From contig NZ_UOOB01000001.1 in the NCBI RefSeq assembly GCF_900564145.1, forward strand, positions 3,908,754-3,972,753: 64,000 nucleotides of DNA, written 5' to 3'. Positions 26,106 to 35,757 of the stretch are shown piece by piece. Numbering within the stretch: the first letter of the stretch is position 1; every line of letters begins with the position of its first letter. Origin of the DNA: Comamonas sp. lk. Its GTDB lineage: Bacteria > Pseudomonadota > Gammaproteobacteria > Burkholderiales > Burkholderiaceae_C. The position numbers and the translations under genes are program-made. The notes beneath the pieces were generated by a model. It was not told the DNA's origin. It ran no database searches and saw only the letters and a list, made by a program, of their open reading frames with translations.

Positions 26106-27158
26106 ATGAGCTCTTCTGCATCCTCCTCTACCCCCATTTCCTACAAAGACGCTGGTGTTGATATCGACGCTGGCGACGCACTGGTCGAACGCATCAAGCC
26201 CTTGGCCAAGAAGACCATGCGCGAAGGCGTGATGGCCGGCATCGGCGGTTTTGGCGCCCTGTTCGAAGTCCCCAAGCGCTACAAGGAGCCTGTGCTGGTT
26301 TCCGGCACCGATGGCGTGGGCACCAAGCTCAAGCTGGCTTTCGAGTGGAATATGCATGACACCGTGGGTATCGACCTGGTGGGCATGAGCGTGAACGACG
26401 TGCTGGTGCAAGGCGCCGAGCCCCTGTTCTTCCTCGATTACTTTGCCTGCGGCAAGCTGGATGTGGACACTGCCGCAGCCGTGGTCGGCGGCATTGCCAA
26501 GGGTTGCGAGCTGTCCGGCTGCGCCCTGATCGGCGGCGAAACCGCTGAAATGCCCGGCATGTACCCCGCTGGCGAATACGACCTCGCGGGTTTTGCCGTG
26601 GGTGCCGTGGAAAAGTCCAAGATCCTGACCGGTCAGAACGTCAAGCCTGGCGATGTGGTGCTGGGCCTGGCCTCGCACGGCGTGCATTCCAACGGTTTCT
26701 CGCTGGTGCGCAAGTGCATCGAGCGCGCCGAAGCCCAAGGCAGCGTGCCCGAGACCCTGGACGGCAAGCCCTTCAAGGCCGCCATCATGGAACCCACCCG
26801 CCTGTACGTGAAGAACGTGCTGGCAGCGCTGGACAAGCACCCCATCAAGGCGCTGGCCCACATCACCGGCGGCGGCTTGCTGGAAAACATTCCTCGCGTG
26901 CTGCCCGACGGCACGGCCGCCCACCTGACGGCCGGCAGCTGGCCTCAGACCGAACTGTTTGCCTGGCTGCAGAAAACCGCCGGCATTGACGATATCGAGA
27001 TGAACCGCACCTTCAACAACGGTATCGGCATGGTGGTGGTGGTGGCAGCCGAAGACGCTGCAGCCACGGCAGCCACTCTGACCGAGCTGGGCGAGAAGGT
27101 CTACACCATCGGTGCCATTGCAGAACGTGGCCAAGGCCAAGCGGTTGAAGTACGCTAA
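26106..27158 (+). CDS. purM: Phosphoribosylformylglycinamidine cyclo-ligase (AIR synthetase)
   Basis: A 350-residue purine enzyme that closes FGAM to aminoimidazole ribotide with ATP. Family blocks: [89 protein letters not shown] and [17 protein letters not shown]. Full length. It is divergent from hda across a 334-bp gap (25772-26105) in which I see no gene; a TAGAAT -10-like hexamer lies at 26054-26059 within an imperfect palindrome. Confidence 0.95.
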   Translation: MSSSASSSTPISYKDAGVDIDAGDALVERIKPLAKKTMREGVMAGIGGFGALFEVPKRYKEPVLVSGTDGVGTKLKLAFEWNMHDTVGIDLVGMSVNDVLVQGAEPLFFLDYFACGKLDVDTAAAVVGGIAKGCELSGCALIGGETAEMPGMYPAGEYDLAGFAVGAVEKSKILTGQNVKPGDVVLGLASHGVHSNGFSLVRKCIERAEAQGSVPETLDGKPFKAAIMEPTRLYVKNVLAALDKHPIKALAHITGGGLLENIPRVLPDGTAAHLTAGSWPQTELFAWLQKTAGIDDIEMNRTFNNGIGMVVVVAAEDAAATAATLTELGEKVYTIGAIAERGQGQAVEVR

Positions 27159-27186
27159 CTCCTAGTTCAACCCTTTGAAACCGCGC

Positions 27187-28248
27187 ATGCCGCAGCATCT
27201 GCCCGCCGCCTTGGTGACCTCTTCACCAGAACCCTCTTCCAAGGTAGTTCTGGCCAGTTACCTTCTGATGGGGGCGGCGCTGCTGCTGGTCATGCACCAG
27301 GGCCTGCTGCCAGGCCTGTTGTGCGTGTGCCTGGGCTTTGTGCTCACGCGCAGCCTCTCGCGTCTGCTGGCCCGCGCCAACCCGCGCGCCCGCGCAAGCA
27401 ATCTGCTGCCGCGCTGGGCGCAGGTCCTGGCCACCACCATCGTCATTCTGGCGCCCCTGGCCTTGCTGAGCGGCGCCCTCTCACACACCCGCACCTACAT
27501 CACCGAAGCACCTGCCCAGTACAAGGAGCTGCTGGACTATCTGGCCGCCACGGTGCTGGAGTTGCGTGAGAAGCTGCCTGCCGACATGGGCGCCCAGCTG
27601 CCCCATGGTGCCGAGGAAATTCAGCAAAAGCTGGCCGGCTATCTGGCCGCCAAAGCCGGTGTGGTGGCCCATGCAGGCCGCGCCTGGCTGACCGGTCTGC
27701 TCTACGCCTATGTGGGCCTGATCATTGGCGCCCTGGCTGCCGTACGCCCCATTTCCACGCGCCGCCCGCCGCTGGTGCAAGCACTCAGGCAGCGCATTCT
27801 GTATTTTGGTCTGGCCTTCAAGCAGATTGTGGCGGCCCAGTTCTGGATTGCGGCCTTCAATACCTTGCTGACTTCCATCTTTCTGCTGGCCATTTTGCCC
27901 ATCTGGAAGCTGGAGCTGCCCTATACCCCGGCTCTGATCACCCTGACCTTTCTGGCCGGACTCATTCCCATCGTCGGCAATCTGCTGTGCAATGCCGTGC
28001 TCACTTTGGTGGGTCTGTCGGTGTCCCCGGTGGCTGCCGCCGCCTGCCTGGGCTTTCTGATCCTGATTCACAAGGCTGAATACGTGATCAACGCCAAGGT
28101 GGTGGGCACGCGCACTCATATGGGCGTGTGGGAGCTGCTGGCAGTGATGTTTGTGGCCGAATCGGTGTTCGGCCCTGCCGGACTGGTGGCTGCGCCGCTG
28201 TTCTACGCCTACCTCAAGAAAGAGCTGGAAGCCGTGAGACTGGTCTGA
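27187..28248 (+). CDS. AI-2E family transporter (permease-like membrane protein)
   Basis: A 353-residue membrane protein of the PF01594 family with about eight predicted helices: two near the N-terminus, a paired set around 150-220, and a final group with FLAGLIPIVGNLLCN. The family includes AI-2 exporter TqsA, Na+/H+ antiporters and many unknowns, so the substrate is open. The ATG at 27187 is used; an in-frame TTG at 27175 is also possible. The stop codon TGA (28246-28248) ends on the first base of the inverted-repeat element that follows. Confidence 0.83.
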   Translation: MPQHLPAALVTSSPEPSSKVVLASYLLMGAALLLVMHQGLLPGLLCVCLGFVLTRSLSRLLARANPRARASNLLPRWAQVLATTIVILAPLALLSGALSHTRTYITEAPAQYKELLDYLAATVLELREKLPADMGAQLPHGAEEIQQKLAGYLAAKAGVVAHAGRAWLTGLLYAYVGLIIGALAAVRPISTRRPPLVQALRQRILYFGLAFKQIVAAQFWIAAFNTLLTSIFLLAILPIWKLELPYTPALITLTFLAGLIPIVGNLLCNAVLTLVGLSVSPVAAAACLGFLILIHKAEYVINAKVVGTRTHMGVWELLAVMFVAESVFGPAGLVAAPLFYAYLKKELEAVRLV

Positions 28249-28513
28249 GAACGTGTTTACGATCTCTACGCAGCCGCGTTGAGGCGCAATCGGGATGAGT
28301 TCGAAGCGGTGTGGAGCAGCTTGCACCGGGGTGCAAGCAAGCCGCAGCGCGAAGAAATCGCCCGATTTTGCCTCAACCCTTTGGGCCAATGCCTTTGCGG
28401 GCCGTCTGCGGTGTTGCGGTCACTTGCAAGGCAACAGCCTTGCTGCGCACCCGCGCCTAGCATCCTACCCCGCAGGTGCTGGCACGGCGCCGAGGAGATC
28501 GTAAACACGTTCT
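28248..28513. repeat. MITE-like 266-bp element with perfect 19-bp terminal inverted repeats
   Basis: The ends are AGAACGTGTTTACGATCTC at 28248-28266 and its exact complement at 28495-28513. Inside are further dyads: TTGAGGCGCAATCGGG (28279-28294) against its near complement at 28361-28376, and GCTTGCACC/GGTGCAAGC (28319-28338). The two short open frames inside have no family signature and no initiation site. No target duplication is obvious. It fills the whole space between convergent genes. It is best explained as a non-autonomous mobile repeat; I recall similar sequences from related genomes but cannot verify this. Confidence 0.75.
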
Positions 28514-28518
28514 AAGCC

Positions 28519-29367
28519 TCAGCCTTCCTTGCGCAGATTTTCCATGGTTTTTTCAATAAAAACCGCCTCTTTCCCTTGCGCTGTCTGCGCATAGCGCTCC
28601 AGATCCAATAGCGCTCTATCCGCCACACCCCACTCGGCATAAGCCAGGCCGCGGTCGCGGTACAGCTCAGCCATCTCGGGGCGCAGCAGCAGTAGGCGGT
28701 TGAGCACGGCCACCAGCATGGGCCAGTCGCGCTGGGACAGATGAATCTCCTGCAGATTGCGCAACATGCGCTCCACCACGTCGCGCGCCTTGGCCGATTG
28801 CAGAAACAGCCCCAGAGGCGCAGCTTCGTCGGAGGTGATGCCGGCATCGTCCAGAAACGGCTGCAGCCGCTCGGACAATCGATTGGCGGAGAAAGACTCG
28901 CCCGAGAGCGGATCCAGCACCACCTGCCCTTGGGGCAGCAACACCTTGACCATGAAGTGGCCCGGAAAGCTGATGCCTTCGACCGGTAGGTCAATGCTTG
29001 CGGCCAGCTCCAGCCAGATCAGTGCGACGCTGATGGGAATACCGCGCCGCGTTTGCAGCACATGGTGGATATAGCTATTGGCCGGATCGTAATAGTTGTT
29101 GAGATTGCCGGCGAAACCCAGCTCGACGTAGAAGAATCGGTTGAGCAGGCTCAGTTTTTGCAGCGCATCGCTCTCGCCGGCCAGGCGCTGCTGCAGGCGA
29201 ACCTGCAGGCGATCCATCTCGGCCACCACGGTTTGCAGGTCCAGATCGGGCTCGGCATCCTGGGCAATGCTGATGGCCGCTTCCATCAGCGCAAAGTTTT
29301 CATCGCTTTGCACCAGGGAAGCAAAGTACTGCAGGGCCGTGGGGTGCTCATCAATAGTCCAGCTCAT
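28519..29367 (-). CDS. SirB1 family protein (transglutaminase-like with TPR)
   Basis: A 282-residue cytosolic protein. Residues ~35-190 match the SirB1 transglutaminase-like domain: LNRFFYVELGFAGNLNNYYDP, SYIHHVLQTRRGIPISVALIWLELA and FPGHFMVKVL. The C-terminal ~90 residues form TPR-like helices (RPEMAELYRDRGLAYAEWG). The papain-like Cys is not evident in the IPISVALIW region, so enzymatic activity is doubtful. The role is unknown; the family often lies near peptidoglycan or translation genes, and murJ is next. The ATG at 29367 starts MSWTIDE; the upstream 12-residue extension is unsupported. Confidence 0.82.
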   Translation of the reverse strand: MSWTIDEHPTALQYFASLVQSDENFALMEAAISIAQDAEPDLDLQTVVAEMDRLQVRLQQRLAGESDALQKLSLLNRFFYVELGFAGNLNNYYDPANSYIHHVLQTRRGIPISVALIWLELAASIDLPVEGISFPGHFMVKVLLPQGQVVLDPLSGESFSANRLSERLQPFLDDAGITSDEAAPLGLFLQSAKARDVVERMLRNLQEIHLSQRDWPMLVAVLNRLLLLRPEMAELYRDRGLAYAEWGVADRALLDLERYAQTAQGKEAVFIEKTMENLRKEG

Positions 29368-29478
29368 AAGCCGCTTTGTATGCCTAGTTAAACCTGACTG
29401 CAAGTCAGAACTGCACCAACACGCATATAGGACAGGCGCATGGCGCTCACTTTTTGATGAGTTGACATCCCGCAGGGA

Positions 29479-31044
29479 TTAGCGCCGCAGCAGCTGACGC
29501 AAGTTCAGACCGGCAATCCGCAGCACGCCAAAGTACAGAGCGGCAGCGGCCAGCATCAGCGCCGTCAGCAGGCCGGCACGCTGCAAGCCATGGGCACGCA
29601 TGCCTATCCAGTCAAAGTGCTGATTGGCCCATAGCAGCAGCGCGGCCAGCAAGATGCTGGCGGCTGTCACCTGTGCCAGCAGCTTGAGCCAACCAGGGCC
29701 GGGCATGTACACGCCACGGCGCAGCAGGCCAATCAGCAGCCAGCTGGCATTGACCAGTGCTGCCAGGCCGATGGACAGTGCCAGCCCCGTATGCGCCAGC
29801 CAGGGCACCAGAGCCAGATTGAGCAACTGGGTAATGATCAGCACGGCAATCGCAATCTTGACCGGCGTGCGGATATCCTGACTCGCGTAATAGCCCGGAG
29901 CCAACACCTTGATGGCCACCAGCCCCAGCAGGCCTACGCCATAGCCGATCAGCGCCAGGGCAATCTGCCCTACATCGTGGTCTTGCAGGGCGCCGCGGTG
30001 AAACAGCGTTGCCACCAGCGGTGTGGCAAAAGTAAGCAAGCCCACCGCACAGGGCACGGCCAGCAGCACGACCAGACGCAGCCCCCAGTCCAGCATATTG
30101 GAGTAGCGCTGCAAATCGCCGGCTGCCTTGGCTGCTGCCAGCTGAGGGGTCAAAACCACGCCCAGGGCCACACCCAGCAGCGAAGTGGGAAATTCCATCA
30201 GCCTATCGGCATAAAACAGCCAAGTCACGCTGCCGGTCGCCATGTACGAGGCAATCTGCGTATTGATCATCAGCGAAATCTGGGCCACGCCCACGCCCAG
30301 CAAGGCAGGCAGCATGAGAGACAGAATGCGGCGCACGCCGGCCTCATCCCAGGCCTCGCGCAAGGAGCCGGGCGTAAAACCGATACGCGGCATCAGGCCC
30401 ATTTTCATCAGCGCCGGCAGTTGCACGCCCAGCTGCAGCACACCTCCCAGCATGACGCCACCGGCCATGGCATAGATGGGTTCGATGCCGTGGCGGCCAA
30501 ACCAGGGCGCGGCAAACACGGCCGCCACAATCATGCTCAGATTCAGCAGCACCGGCGTGGCCGCAGGCACGGCAAATTTCTTCCAGGTATTGAGAATGCC
30601 GGCCGACAGCGCCACCAGCGACATGAAACCGATGTAGGGAAACATCCAGCGCGTCATGACCACCGCAGCGTGGTAACCCTCAGGCGCCTGGCGCATGCCG
30701 CTGGCCAGCAACCACACCAGCAGCGGCGCGCCGATCACGCCCAGCACGCAGACCACGACCAGAGCCCAGAACAAGATGGTGGCTACATGGTTGATGAGCT
30801 GGCGCGTGGCCTCCTCGCCTTCCTTGGCCTTGCTGGCGGCCAGCACGGGCACAAAGGCCTGGCTGAAAGCACCTTCGGCAAAAAGCCGTCTGAAGAGGTT
30901 GGGAATTCTGAATGCGACATTGAACGCATCTGTCAGGGCATTGGCCCCGAACATGGAGGCCATGAGCAGATCGCGCACCAGCCCGGAAATACGGGAGGCC
31001 AGCGTCAGCAGGGATACGGTGGAGGCGGCTTTGAACAGTGACAC
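29479..31044 (-). CDS. murJ: Lipid II flippase MurJ (MviN)
   Basis: A 521-residue, 14-helix MOP-superfamily protein that flips lipid II to the periplasmic face. The N-terminus SLFKAASTVSLLTLASRISGLVRDLLMASMFGANALTDAF is shared by MurJ proteins, and the cavity motifs FRIPNLFRRLFAEGAFSQAFVPV are complete. The start is a GTG at 31044, which begins exactly where family members begin; the longer frame to 31125 adds 27 foreign residues. It is divergent from rpsT, an arrangement conserved across beta- and gammaproteobacteria. Confidence 0.93.
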   Translation of the reverse strand: MSLFKAASTVSLLTLASRISGLVRDLLMASMFGANALTDAFNVAFRIPNLFRRLFAEGAFSQAFVPVLAASKAKEGEEATRQLINHVATILFWALVVVCVLGVIGAPLLVWLLASGMRQAPEGYHAAVVMTRWMFPYIGFMSLVALSAGILNTWKKFAVPAATPVLLNLSMIVAAVFAAPWFGRHGIEPIYAMAGGVMLGGVLQLGVQLPALMKMGLMPRIGFTPGSLREAWDEAGVRRILSLMLPALLGVGVAQISLMINTQIASYMATGSVTWLFYADRLMEFPTSLLGVALGVVLTPQLAAAKAAGDLQRYSNMLDWGLRLVVLLAVPCAVGLLTFATPLVATLFHRGALQDHDVGQIALALIGYGVGLLGLVAIKVLAPGYYASQDIRTPVKIAIAVLIITQLLNLALVPWLAHTGLALSIGLAALVNASWLLIGLLRRGVYMPGPGWLKLLAQVTAASILLAALLLWANQHFDWIGMRAHGLQRAGLLTALMLAAAALYFGVLRIAGLNLRQLLRR

Positions 31045-31252
31045 GCAGCGAAGTGTATGCGTTCGCAGCCGGGGCTGCTGGCCGATCTGTGCCATTTGAA
31101 ACCAGTATCCGTGCTGGTTTTGCACTCTGTAGCAACTCTCCCGCTGCTACCGCCCACTAGGGACCTGGATGGGTCGGCCCAAACCCTGGCGGACAGCCGT
31201 GGTAGAATCTTCGGCTTTGCTGACATCATCCTCAAACACAAGGAATTAAATC

Positions 31253-31546
31253 ATGGCAACTAAAGCCAAAAAGAACCCCCGTCTGGCTTCTGGCCGCAAG
31301 CGCGCTCGCCAGAACGTCAAGCTGAACGCAGCCAACACTTCGCTGCGTTCCAAGTATCGTACCGCTGTCAAGAACGTCGAAAAGGCTGTTGTGGCCGGCG
31401 ACAAGACCAAGGCAGCTGAACTGTTTGCCAAGGCTCAGTCCGTGCTCGACGCGATCGCTGACAAGGGCATCTTCCACAAGAACAAGGCTGCTCGCGATAA
31501 GAGCCGTCTGTCCGCCAAGGTTAAGACCCTGGCACTCGCCGCTTAA
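31253..31546 (+). CDS. rpsT: 30S ribosomal protein S20
   Basis: A 97-residue basic protein that binds 16S rRNA during early 30S assembly. The N-terminus [20 protein letters not shown] and the middle [14 protein letters not shown] are typical. It is slightly longer than the E. coli protein. AAGGA precedes the ATG, and a TAGAAT -10-like hexamer lies at 31203-31208. A UUCG-loop terminator follows. Confidence 0.96.
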   Translation: MATKAKKNPRLASGRKRARQNVKLNAANTSLRSKYRTAVKNVEKAVVAGDKTKAAELFAKAQSVLDAIADKGIFHKNKAARDKSRLSAKVKTLALAA

Positions 31547-31635
31547 TACCGGCAACCCTCTCTCAAGCACGGAGAGCTGAGATTCACATCAAAGCCCTCT
31601 GCCGTTTGTAATAGGTGCGCTGTCAGCAAAACATC

Positions 31636-31660
31636 AAAACCGCCTTCGGGCGGTTTTTTT
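31636..31660 (+). terminator. rpsT terminator
   Basis: AAAACCGCC-TTCG-GGCGGTTTTTTT, a stable stem with a UUCG-type tetraloop and a T-tract, 90 nt past the stop. Confidence 0.88.
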
Positions 31661-31842
31661 GTGCCCGAAATTCAACACTTTTGCAGAAAGCGCCGCAGCC
31701 GTCCGCTTTCACCGGCACCCGCCCGCACAGGGCATGAATCGCACTACTACCAATTGATTAGCGTCAAATTCCGGCTTCCCTAGGACAATCTCAGGGTCGG
31801 AGAGTCTTGTGTCTTCTATAGGACTGCTCTCTGTATCTTCGC

Positions 31843-31874
31843 AAAAAGCCTGCCGACTGAATGCAGGCTTTTTT
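31843..31874 (+). terminator. Terminator hairpin in the leader of mqo (possible attenuator)
   Basis: Stem AAAAAGCCTGC / GCAGGCTTTTTTT with a 9-nt loop, ending only 25 nt before the mqo start codon. The preceding gene's terminator is 183 nt upstream, so this one is not needed to end rpsT. Either mqo has a promoter inside the last 25 nt (too short), or transcription passes through this hairpin and is attenuated, or a short upstream RNA ends here. The 352-bp gap 31547-31898 has no other feature I can support. Confidence 0.7.
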
Positions 31875-31898
31875 TGTCGTCAAGCCCTAGAAGAAATC

Positions 31899-33605
31899 AT
31901 GAAAAAGTCGATCCAAGCAGGATTGGGAGCTCTCGCAGTCCTGATCCTGGCCGCGCTATTGTTTTTATTTTGGCCGCTGTTCCCCCGCTCCGTCCCCAAG
32001 GCCGAGAACGAGCAGCCCGTGGATGTGGTGATGGTGGGCGCCGGCGTGATGAGCGCCACGCTGGCCACCTATCTGCAAGAGCTGCAGCCTGACTGGAAGA
32101 TCGAGGTCTTCGAGCGCCTCGACGGCGTGGCCCTGGAAAGCTCCAACGGCTGGAACAACGCCGGCACCGGTCACTCCGGCTTTGCCGAACTCAACTACAC
32201 GCCCCAGTTGCCCGACGGCAGCGTGGAGACCAAGCGTGCCGTGGGCATTGCCGAGCAGTTCGAAGTGACGCGCCAGTTCTGGGCCCACCAGATCGGCCGC
32301 GGCCACCTGCAGTCGCCCGAGACCTTTGTGAACCCCACACCCCACATGAGCTTTGTCTGGGGTGAGGACAACATCACCTTCCTGAAAAAGCGCCAGCAGG
32401 CCCTGATCCAGAACCCCTTGTTCTACGGCATGGAGTATTCCGAAGACCAGGAACAGATCAAGAAGTGGGCTCCGCTGATGATCGAAGGCCGCGATGCCAG
32501 CCAGAAGCTGGCCGCCACCTATATGCCCCTGGGCACCGACGTGAACCATGGCGTCTGGACCGAGCAGCTCGTGGCCTCGCTCAAGCAAGGCCCCAACTTC
32601 AATCTGCACCTGCAAAGCGAAGTCACGGCCCTGCGCCAGAACGCCGACAAGACCTGGAACGTGACCGTGGCCAACCTGGCCGATGGCCGCAAGGAAAAGA
32701 CCGTCAAGGCCAAGTTCGTGTTCGTGGGTGCTGGCGGTGCCGCACTCAAGCTGCTGCAGGCTTCGGGCATCCCTGAATCCAAGAACTACGCCGGCTTCCC
32801 CGTGGGCGGTCAATTCCTGGCCATCGAGAACCCCGAACTGGCTGCCCGCCACGACGTCAAAGCCTACGGCATTGCCTCCACCGGCTCGCCTCCCATGTCC
32901 GTGCCTCATCTGGACGCCCGCAAGCTTGACGGCAAGCCCGTGATGCTGTTCGGACCCTTCGCCCTGGCCACGACCAAGTTCCTCAAGAACGGCTCCTGGT
33001 GGGATTTGTTCTCCTCGGTCAACCATGACAATCTGATGGGCATGCTGCGCGTCGGCATCCACAACCTGGATCTGGTTCAGTACCTGCTGCAACAAGCCGA
33101 GCTGACCGACGAAGACCGCCAGGCCGTGCTAGCCCAGTACTTCCCCCATGCCAAGCGTGAGGACTGGAAGCTGGTCACCGCCGGTCAACGGGTGCAGATC
33201 ATCAAGCGCGACGCGGAAAAAGGTGCCGTGCTGCAATTCGGCACCGAGATCGTTGCCTCCGAAGACGGCAGCATTGCCGCCCTGCTGGGTGCTTCGCCCG
33301 GTGCTTCCACCGCACCTCACATCATGCTGAACCTGCTCAAGAAGTCCTTCCCCGAGCAGATGGCCGGCGCCGAATGGAAGGCCCAGATCCAGCAGATCGT
33401 GCCTTCCTACGGTCGCAAGATCAATGAGGATGCCGCCTATACCAACGAGATCCGCCGCATGACCAGCTCTGCCTTGAAGCTGCCTTATGTGGACGTACCG
33501 CTGACCGTGGGCAAGAAGGCCGATGCACCCGTTGCTGCGCCTACCGCCGCCCCCGCTGCGCCGCAAAACCCCACACAGCTGAACAAGGAAATGCAAGCTC
33601 TCTAA
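31899..33605 (+). CDS. mqo: Malate:quinone oxidoreductase with N-terminal membrane anchor
   Basis: A 568-residue FAD enzyme that oxidises malate to oxaloacetate and reduces quinone. The FAD site is [24 protein letters not shown], and the family signatures [21 protein letters not shown] and [18 protein letters not shown] are present. Residues 8-28 form one hydrophobic helix ([20 protein letters not shown]) before the FAD domain, and the C-terminus carries an Ala/Pro-rich tail (from about residue 540). E. coli Mqo is peripheral and lacks both. The ATG at 31899 follows AGAAG. The leader has an intrinsic terminator. The downstream terminator is at 33624-33657. Confidence 0.92.
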   Translation: MKKSIQAGLGALAVLILAALLFLFWPLFPRSVPKAENEQPVDVVMVGAGVMSATLATYLQELQPDWKIEVFERLDGVALESSNGWNNAGTGHSGFAELNYTPQLPDGSVETKRAVGIAEQFEVTRQFWAHQIGRGHLQSPETFVNPTPHMSFVWGEDNITFLKKRQQALIQNPLFYGMEYSEDQEQIKKWAPLMIEGRDASQKLAATYMPLGTDVNHGVWTEQLVASLKQGPNFNLHLQSEVTALRQNADKTWNVTVANLADGRKEKTVKAKFVFVGAGGAALKLLQASGIPESKNYAGFPVGGQFLAIENPELAARHDVKAYGIASTGSPPMSVPHLDARKLDGKPVMLFGPFALATTKFLKNGSWWDLFSSVNHDNLMGMLRVGIHNLDLVQYLLQQAELTDEDRQAVLAQYFPHAKREDWKLVTAGQRVQIIKRDAEKGAVLQFGTEIVASEDGSIAALLGASPGASTAPHIMLNLLKKSFPEQMAGAEWKAQIQQIVPSYGRKINEDAAYTNEIRRMTSSALKLPYVDVPLTVGKKADAPVAAPTAAPAAPQNPTQLNKEMQAL

Positions 33606-33623
33606 GCACTGCTTCTCCTGCAC

Positions 33624-33657
33624 AGCCCCCGCACGGCCCACGCCGTGCGGGGCTTTT
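33624..33657 (+). terminator. mqo terminator
   Basis: GC-rich stem AGCCCC(C)GCACGGC / GCCGTGCGGGGCT with one bulge and a TTTTTCTT tail, 19 nt past the stop. Confidence 0.8.
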
Positions 33658-33691
33658 TCTTGGGGCTCGCACCCTGCCGCCCCTTGTTGCC

Positions 33692-35068
33692 ATGCCCCGC
33701 TCTCTGACCCACGGCCCCATTTGCCGCACCCTGCTGCAGTTTTCCCTGCCCCTGTGGGGCGGCTATGCGCTGCAGTCGCTCAACACCTCGGTCAACGCCT
33801 TCTGGATTGGACGCCACCTGGGCGAAGCCGCCCTGTCTGCAGCCGTACATGCCAACAATCTGTTGTTTGTGCTGATCGCCTTGATCTTCGGTATCAGCCA
33901 GGCCACCAACTTGCTGGTGGCCCAGGCCGTGGGCGCCGGCCGTTGGGCACGGGCACGCCGCATCACAGGCAGCAGTGCCGGCCTGTTTCTGGGTGCAGCC
34001 CTGCTGATGACTGCCCTGGGCTGGCCGCTGGCCGAGCCCCTGCTCAGCGCCATGGGCGCCACCCCCGCCACCGCCGCCCTGGCCGTGGACTATTTGCGCG
34101 CGCTCTTTCTGGCACTGCCGCCCATGCTGATGCTGATCTTTGTGGCCGCCGTGCTGCGCGGCACGGGCGACAGCCGCACGCCTTTTGTCGCCCTGCTGGC
34201 GGTGGCCCTGGGCGATGCAGCGCTCAACCCTTTGTTTATCTTCGGCGCCGGCCCGCTGCCGGGCTGGGGCATGGCCGGATCGGCCCTGGCCACTCTGGTG
34301 GCCAACAGCCTGGGCCTCATCGGCCTGCTGGCCTGGTTGCGCTGGCGGCGGACTCCGCTGTGGATAGGCTGGCGCCAGCGCCGCTACCTGCGACCCACGC
34401 CCGAACTGGTGCGCTGCCTCATCACCAAGGGCTTGCCCATGGGACTACAGATGCTGCTGGTGGCACTCTCTCTGGTGCTGATGCTGACCCTGGTCAACCG
34501 CCACGGAGCCCAGGCTTCGGCCGCCTATAGCGCGGCCCTGCAGCTGTGGGCCTATGTGCAGATGCCGGCCATTGCCGTGGCCTCGGCCTGCGCTACCATC
34601 GCCGCCCAGAACGTGGGCGCGGGTCACTGGCCGCGCGTGGCCCGCACGGCACGCGCCGGCGTGATCTGCCACTTGCTGCTGACCGGCAGCTGCGTGACCT
34701 TGATCCTGGCTTTCGACCGCTCGGTGCTGGCCTGGTTTCTGCCCGAAGGCAGCGCCGCCCTGGAGCCGGCGCGCCACCTCAATCGCATCGTGCTGTTCTC
34801 GTTTGTGCTGCTGGGCGTGAGCGGCGTGCTCGCGGGAGTCGTGCGTTCCACAGGTGCCGTGCTGGTACCGCTGGCCATCCTGGCTCTGGCCTTATGGGGT
34901 GTGCGCCTGCCCCTGGCGTGGGGGCTGCAGCCGCTGTGGGGACTGGATGCACTGTGGTGGAGCTTTCCGCTCAGCGCTCTGGTATCCATGCTGCTGTCCC
35001 TGGCCTATTACCGCTGGGGCCCCTGGCGCGAAGCCCGTCTGCTAGCTACGGCGAACACCGGCCGCTGA
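33692..35068 (+). CDS. MATE family efflux transporter
   Basis: A 458-residue, 12-helix MATE (multidrug and toxin extrusion) protein. The first helix region ILQFSLPLWGGYALQSLNTSVNAFWIG-type and the GISQATNLLVAQAVGAGRWARARR and VLRGTGDSRTPF motifs occur in both halves of the family fold. It probably exports cationic compounds using Na+ or H+; specificity is not visible. It starts 87 bp after mqo but beyond the mqo terminator, so it is likely its own unit. Confidence 0.88.
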   Translation: MPRSLTHGPICRTLLQFSLPLWGGYALQSLNTSVNAFWIGRHLGEAALSAAVHANNLLFVLIALIFGISQATNLLVAQAVGAGRWARARRITGSSAGLFLGAALLMTALGWPLAEPLLSAMGATPATAALAVDYLRALFLALPPMLMLIFVAAVLRGTGDSRTPFVALLAVALGDAALNPLFIFGAGPLPGWGMAGSALATLVANSLGLIGLLAWLRWRRTPLWIGWRQRRYLRPTPELVRCLITKGLPMGLQMLLVALSLVLMLTLVNRHGAQASAAYSAALQLWAYVQMPAIAVASACATIAAQNVGAGHWPRVARTARAGVICHLLLTGSCVTLILAFDRSVLAWFLPEGSAALEPARHLNRIVLFSFVLLGVSGVLAGVVRSTGAVLVPLAILALALWGVRLPLAWGLQPLWGLDALWWSFPLSALVSMLLSLAYYRWGPWREARLLATANTGR

Positions 35069-35093
35069 GCCCGCTGCAGGCAAAGACAGGCAC

Positions 35094-35121
35094 AAAAAAA
35101 GCTTCCCTTGGAAGCCTTTGT
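35094..35121 (-). terminator. Weak terminator between MATE and DUF3579 genes
   Basis: A short stem GCTTCC / GGAAGC flanked by an A-run (T-run on the minus strand) 34 nt past the DUF3579 stop. Confidence 0.45.
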
Positions 35122-35154
35122 CGTTTGCGCGGTGCTTTGGCAGCAGAGATATTT

Positions 35155-35511
35155 TCAGCCCTTGTTCGCTGCGACCTCATCGGGCAGCAGGCAGGCTTCG
35201 GCCACTTGCAGATCGTTGTCCTTGGCGAAGTTCAGACAGAAGTCCCAGGCCATGGGTTCGTAGTCCCGCAGATCGCGATTGACCACCACGCACTTGACAC
35301 CATTCATCACCGTAGGCACACACCAGGGCGAATAGCTCAGATGGCTGCCTGCGCAGGCGCCGCCAGGCCGAAACTGGCTCATCACGCCCGCCAATCGCTC
35401 GGCCCAGTCGCTGGGTCGGAAGGTTTTGCCGGACTGGGTCATACCCAGAATGAACAGTTCTTTGCTGGAAGGGGTAACCATCAAATATGCGCCAAAAGGA
35501 TCCGGGGCCAT
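35155..35511 (-). CDS. DUF3579 family protein
   Basis: A 118-residue protein (108 if the ATG at 35481 is used). The block SSKELFILGMTQSGKTFRPSDWAERLAG, then SYSPWCVPTVMNGVKCVVVNRDL and EPMAWDFCLNFAKDNDLQ, is the DUF3579 signature. The family is confined to betaproteobacteria and close relatives and has no known function. It is divergent from argD, and this pairing recurs in Burkholderiales, which hints at a link to amino acid or cofactor metabolism but proves nothing. No signal peptide; predicted cytosolic. Confidence 0.82.
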   Translation of the reverse strand: MAPDPFGAYLMVTPSSKELFILGMTQSGKTFRPSDWAERLAGVMSQFRPGGACAGSHLSYSPWCVPTVMNGVKCVVVNRDLRDYEPMAWDFCLNFAKDNDLQVAEACLLPDEVAANKG

Positions 35512-35757
35512 CGGGGCGGGGTCGCCGCCTACATGCCCAATAGATTATTCTAGCTCTTGCATAAGAGCTGGGGTCAGCCAAAGCATGTCAACCCTAGTAT
35601 GACGTAGGCTCATTGCATGGCTGCGATGCGCAAAGCGCAATGTTGGGGTTATCCGGGCACTCTAGAATCGGACCTCGCAATTTTTTATGTTGCAGTGCAG
35701 GAACAAACCTTCCATCCCACTGCGCAACTGACTGTCCCGCTAGAGGAGATTTTTGCA

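Noticed and set aside
28279..28515. 78-codon frame inside the inverted-repeat element as a transposase or small protein
   Set aside because: No transposase motif, no ribosome site, and it runs through the terminal repeat; structure is palindromic, not coding.
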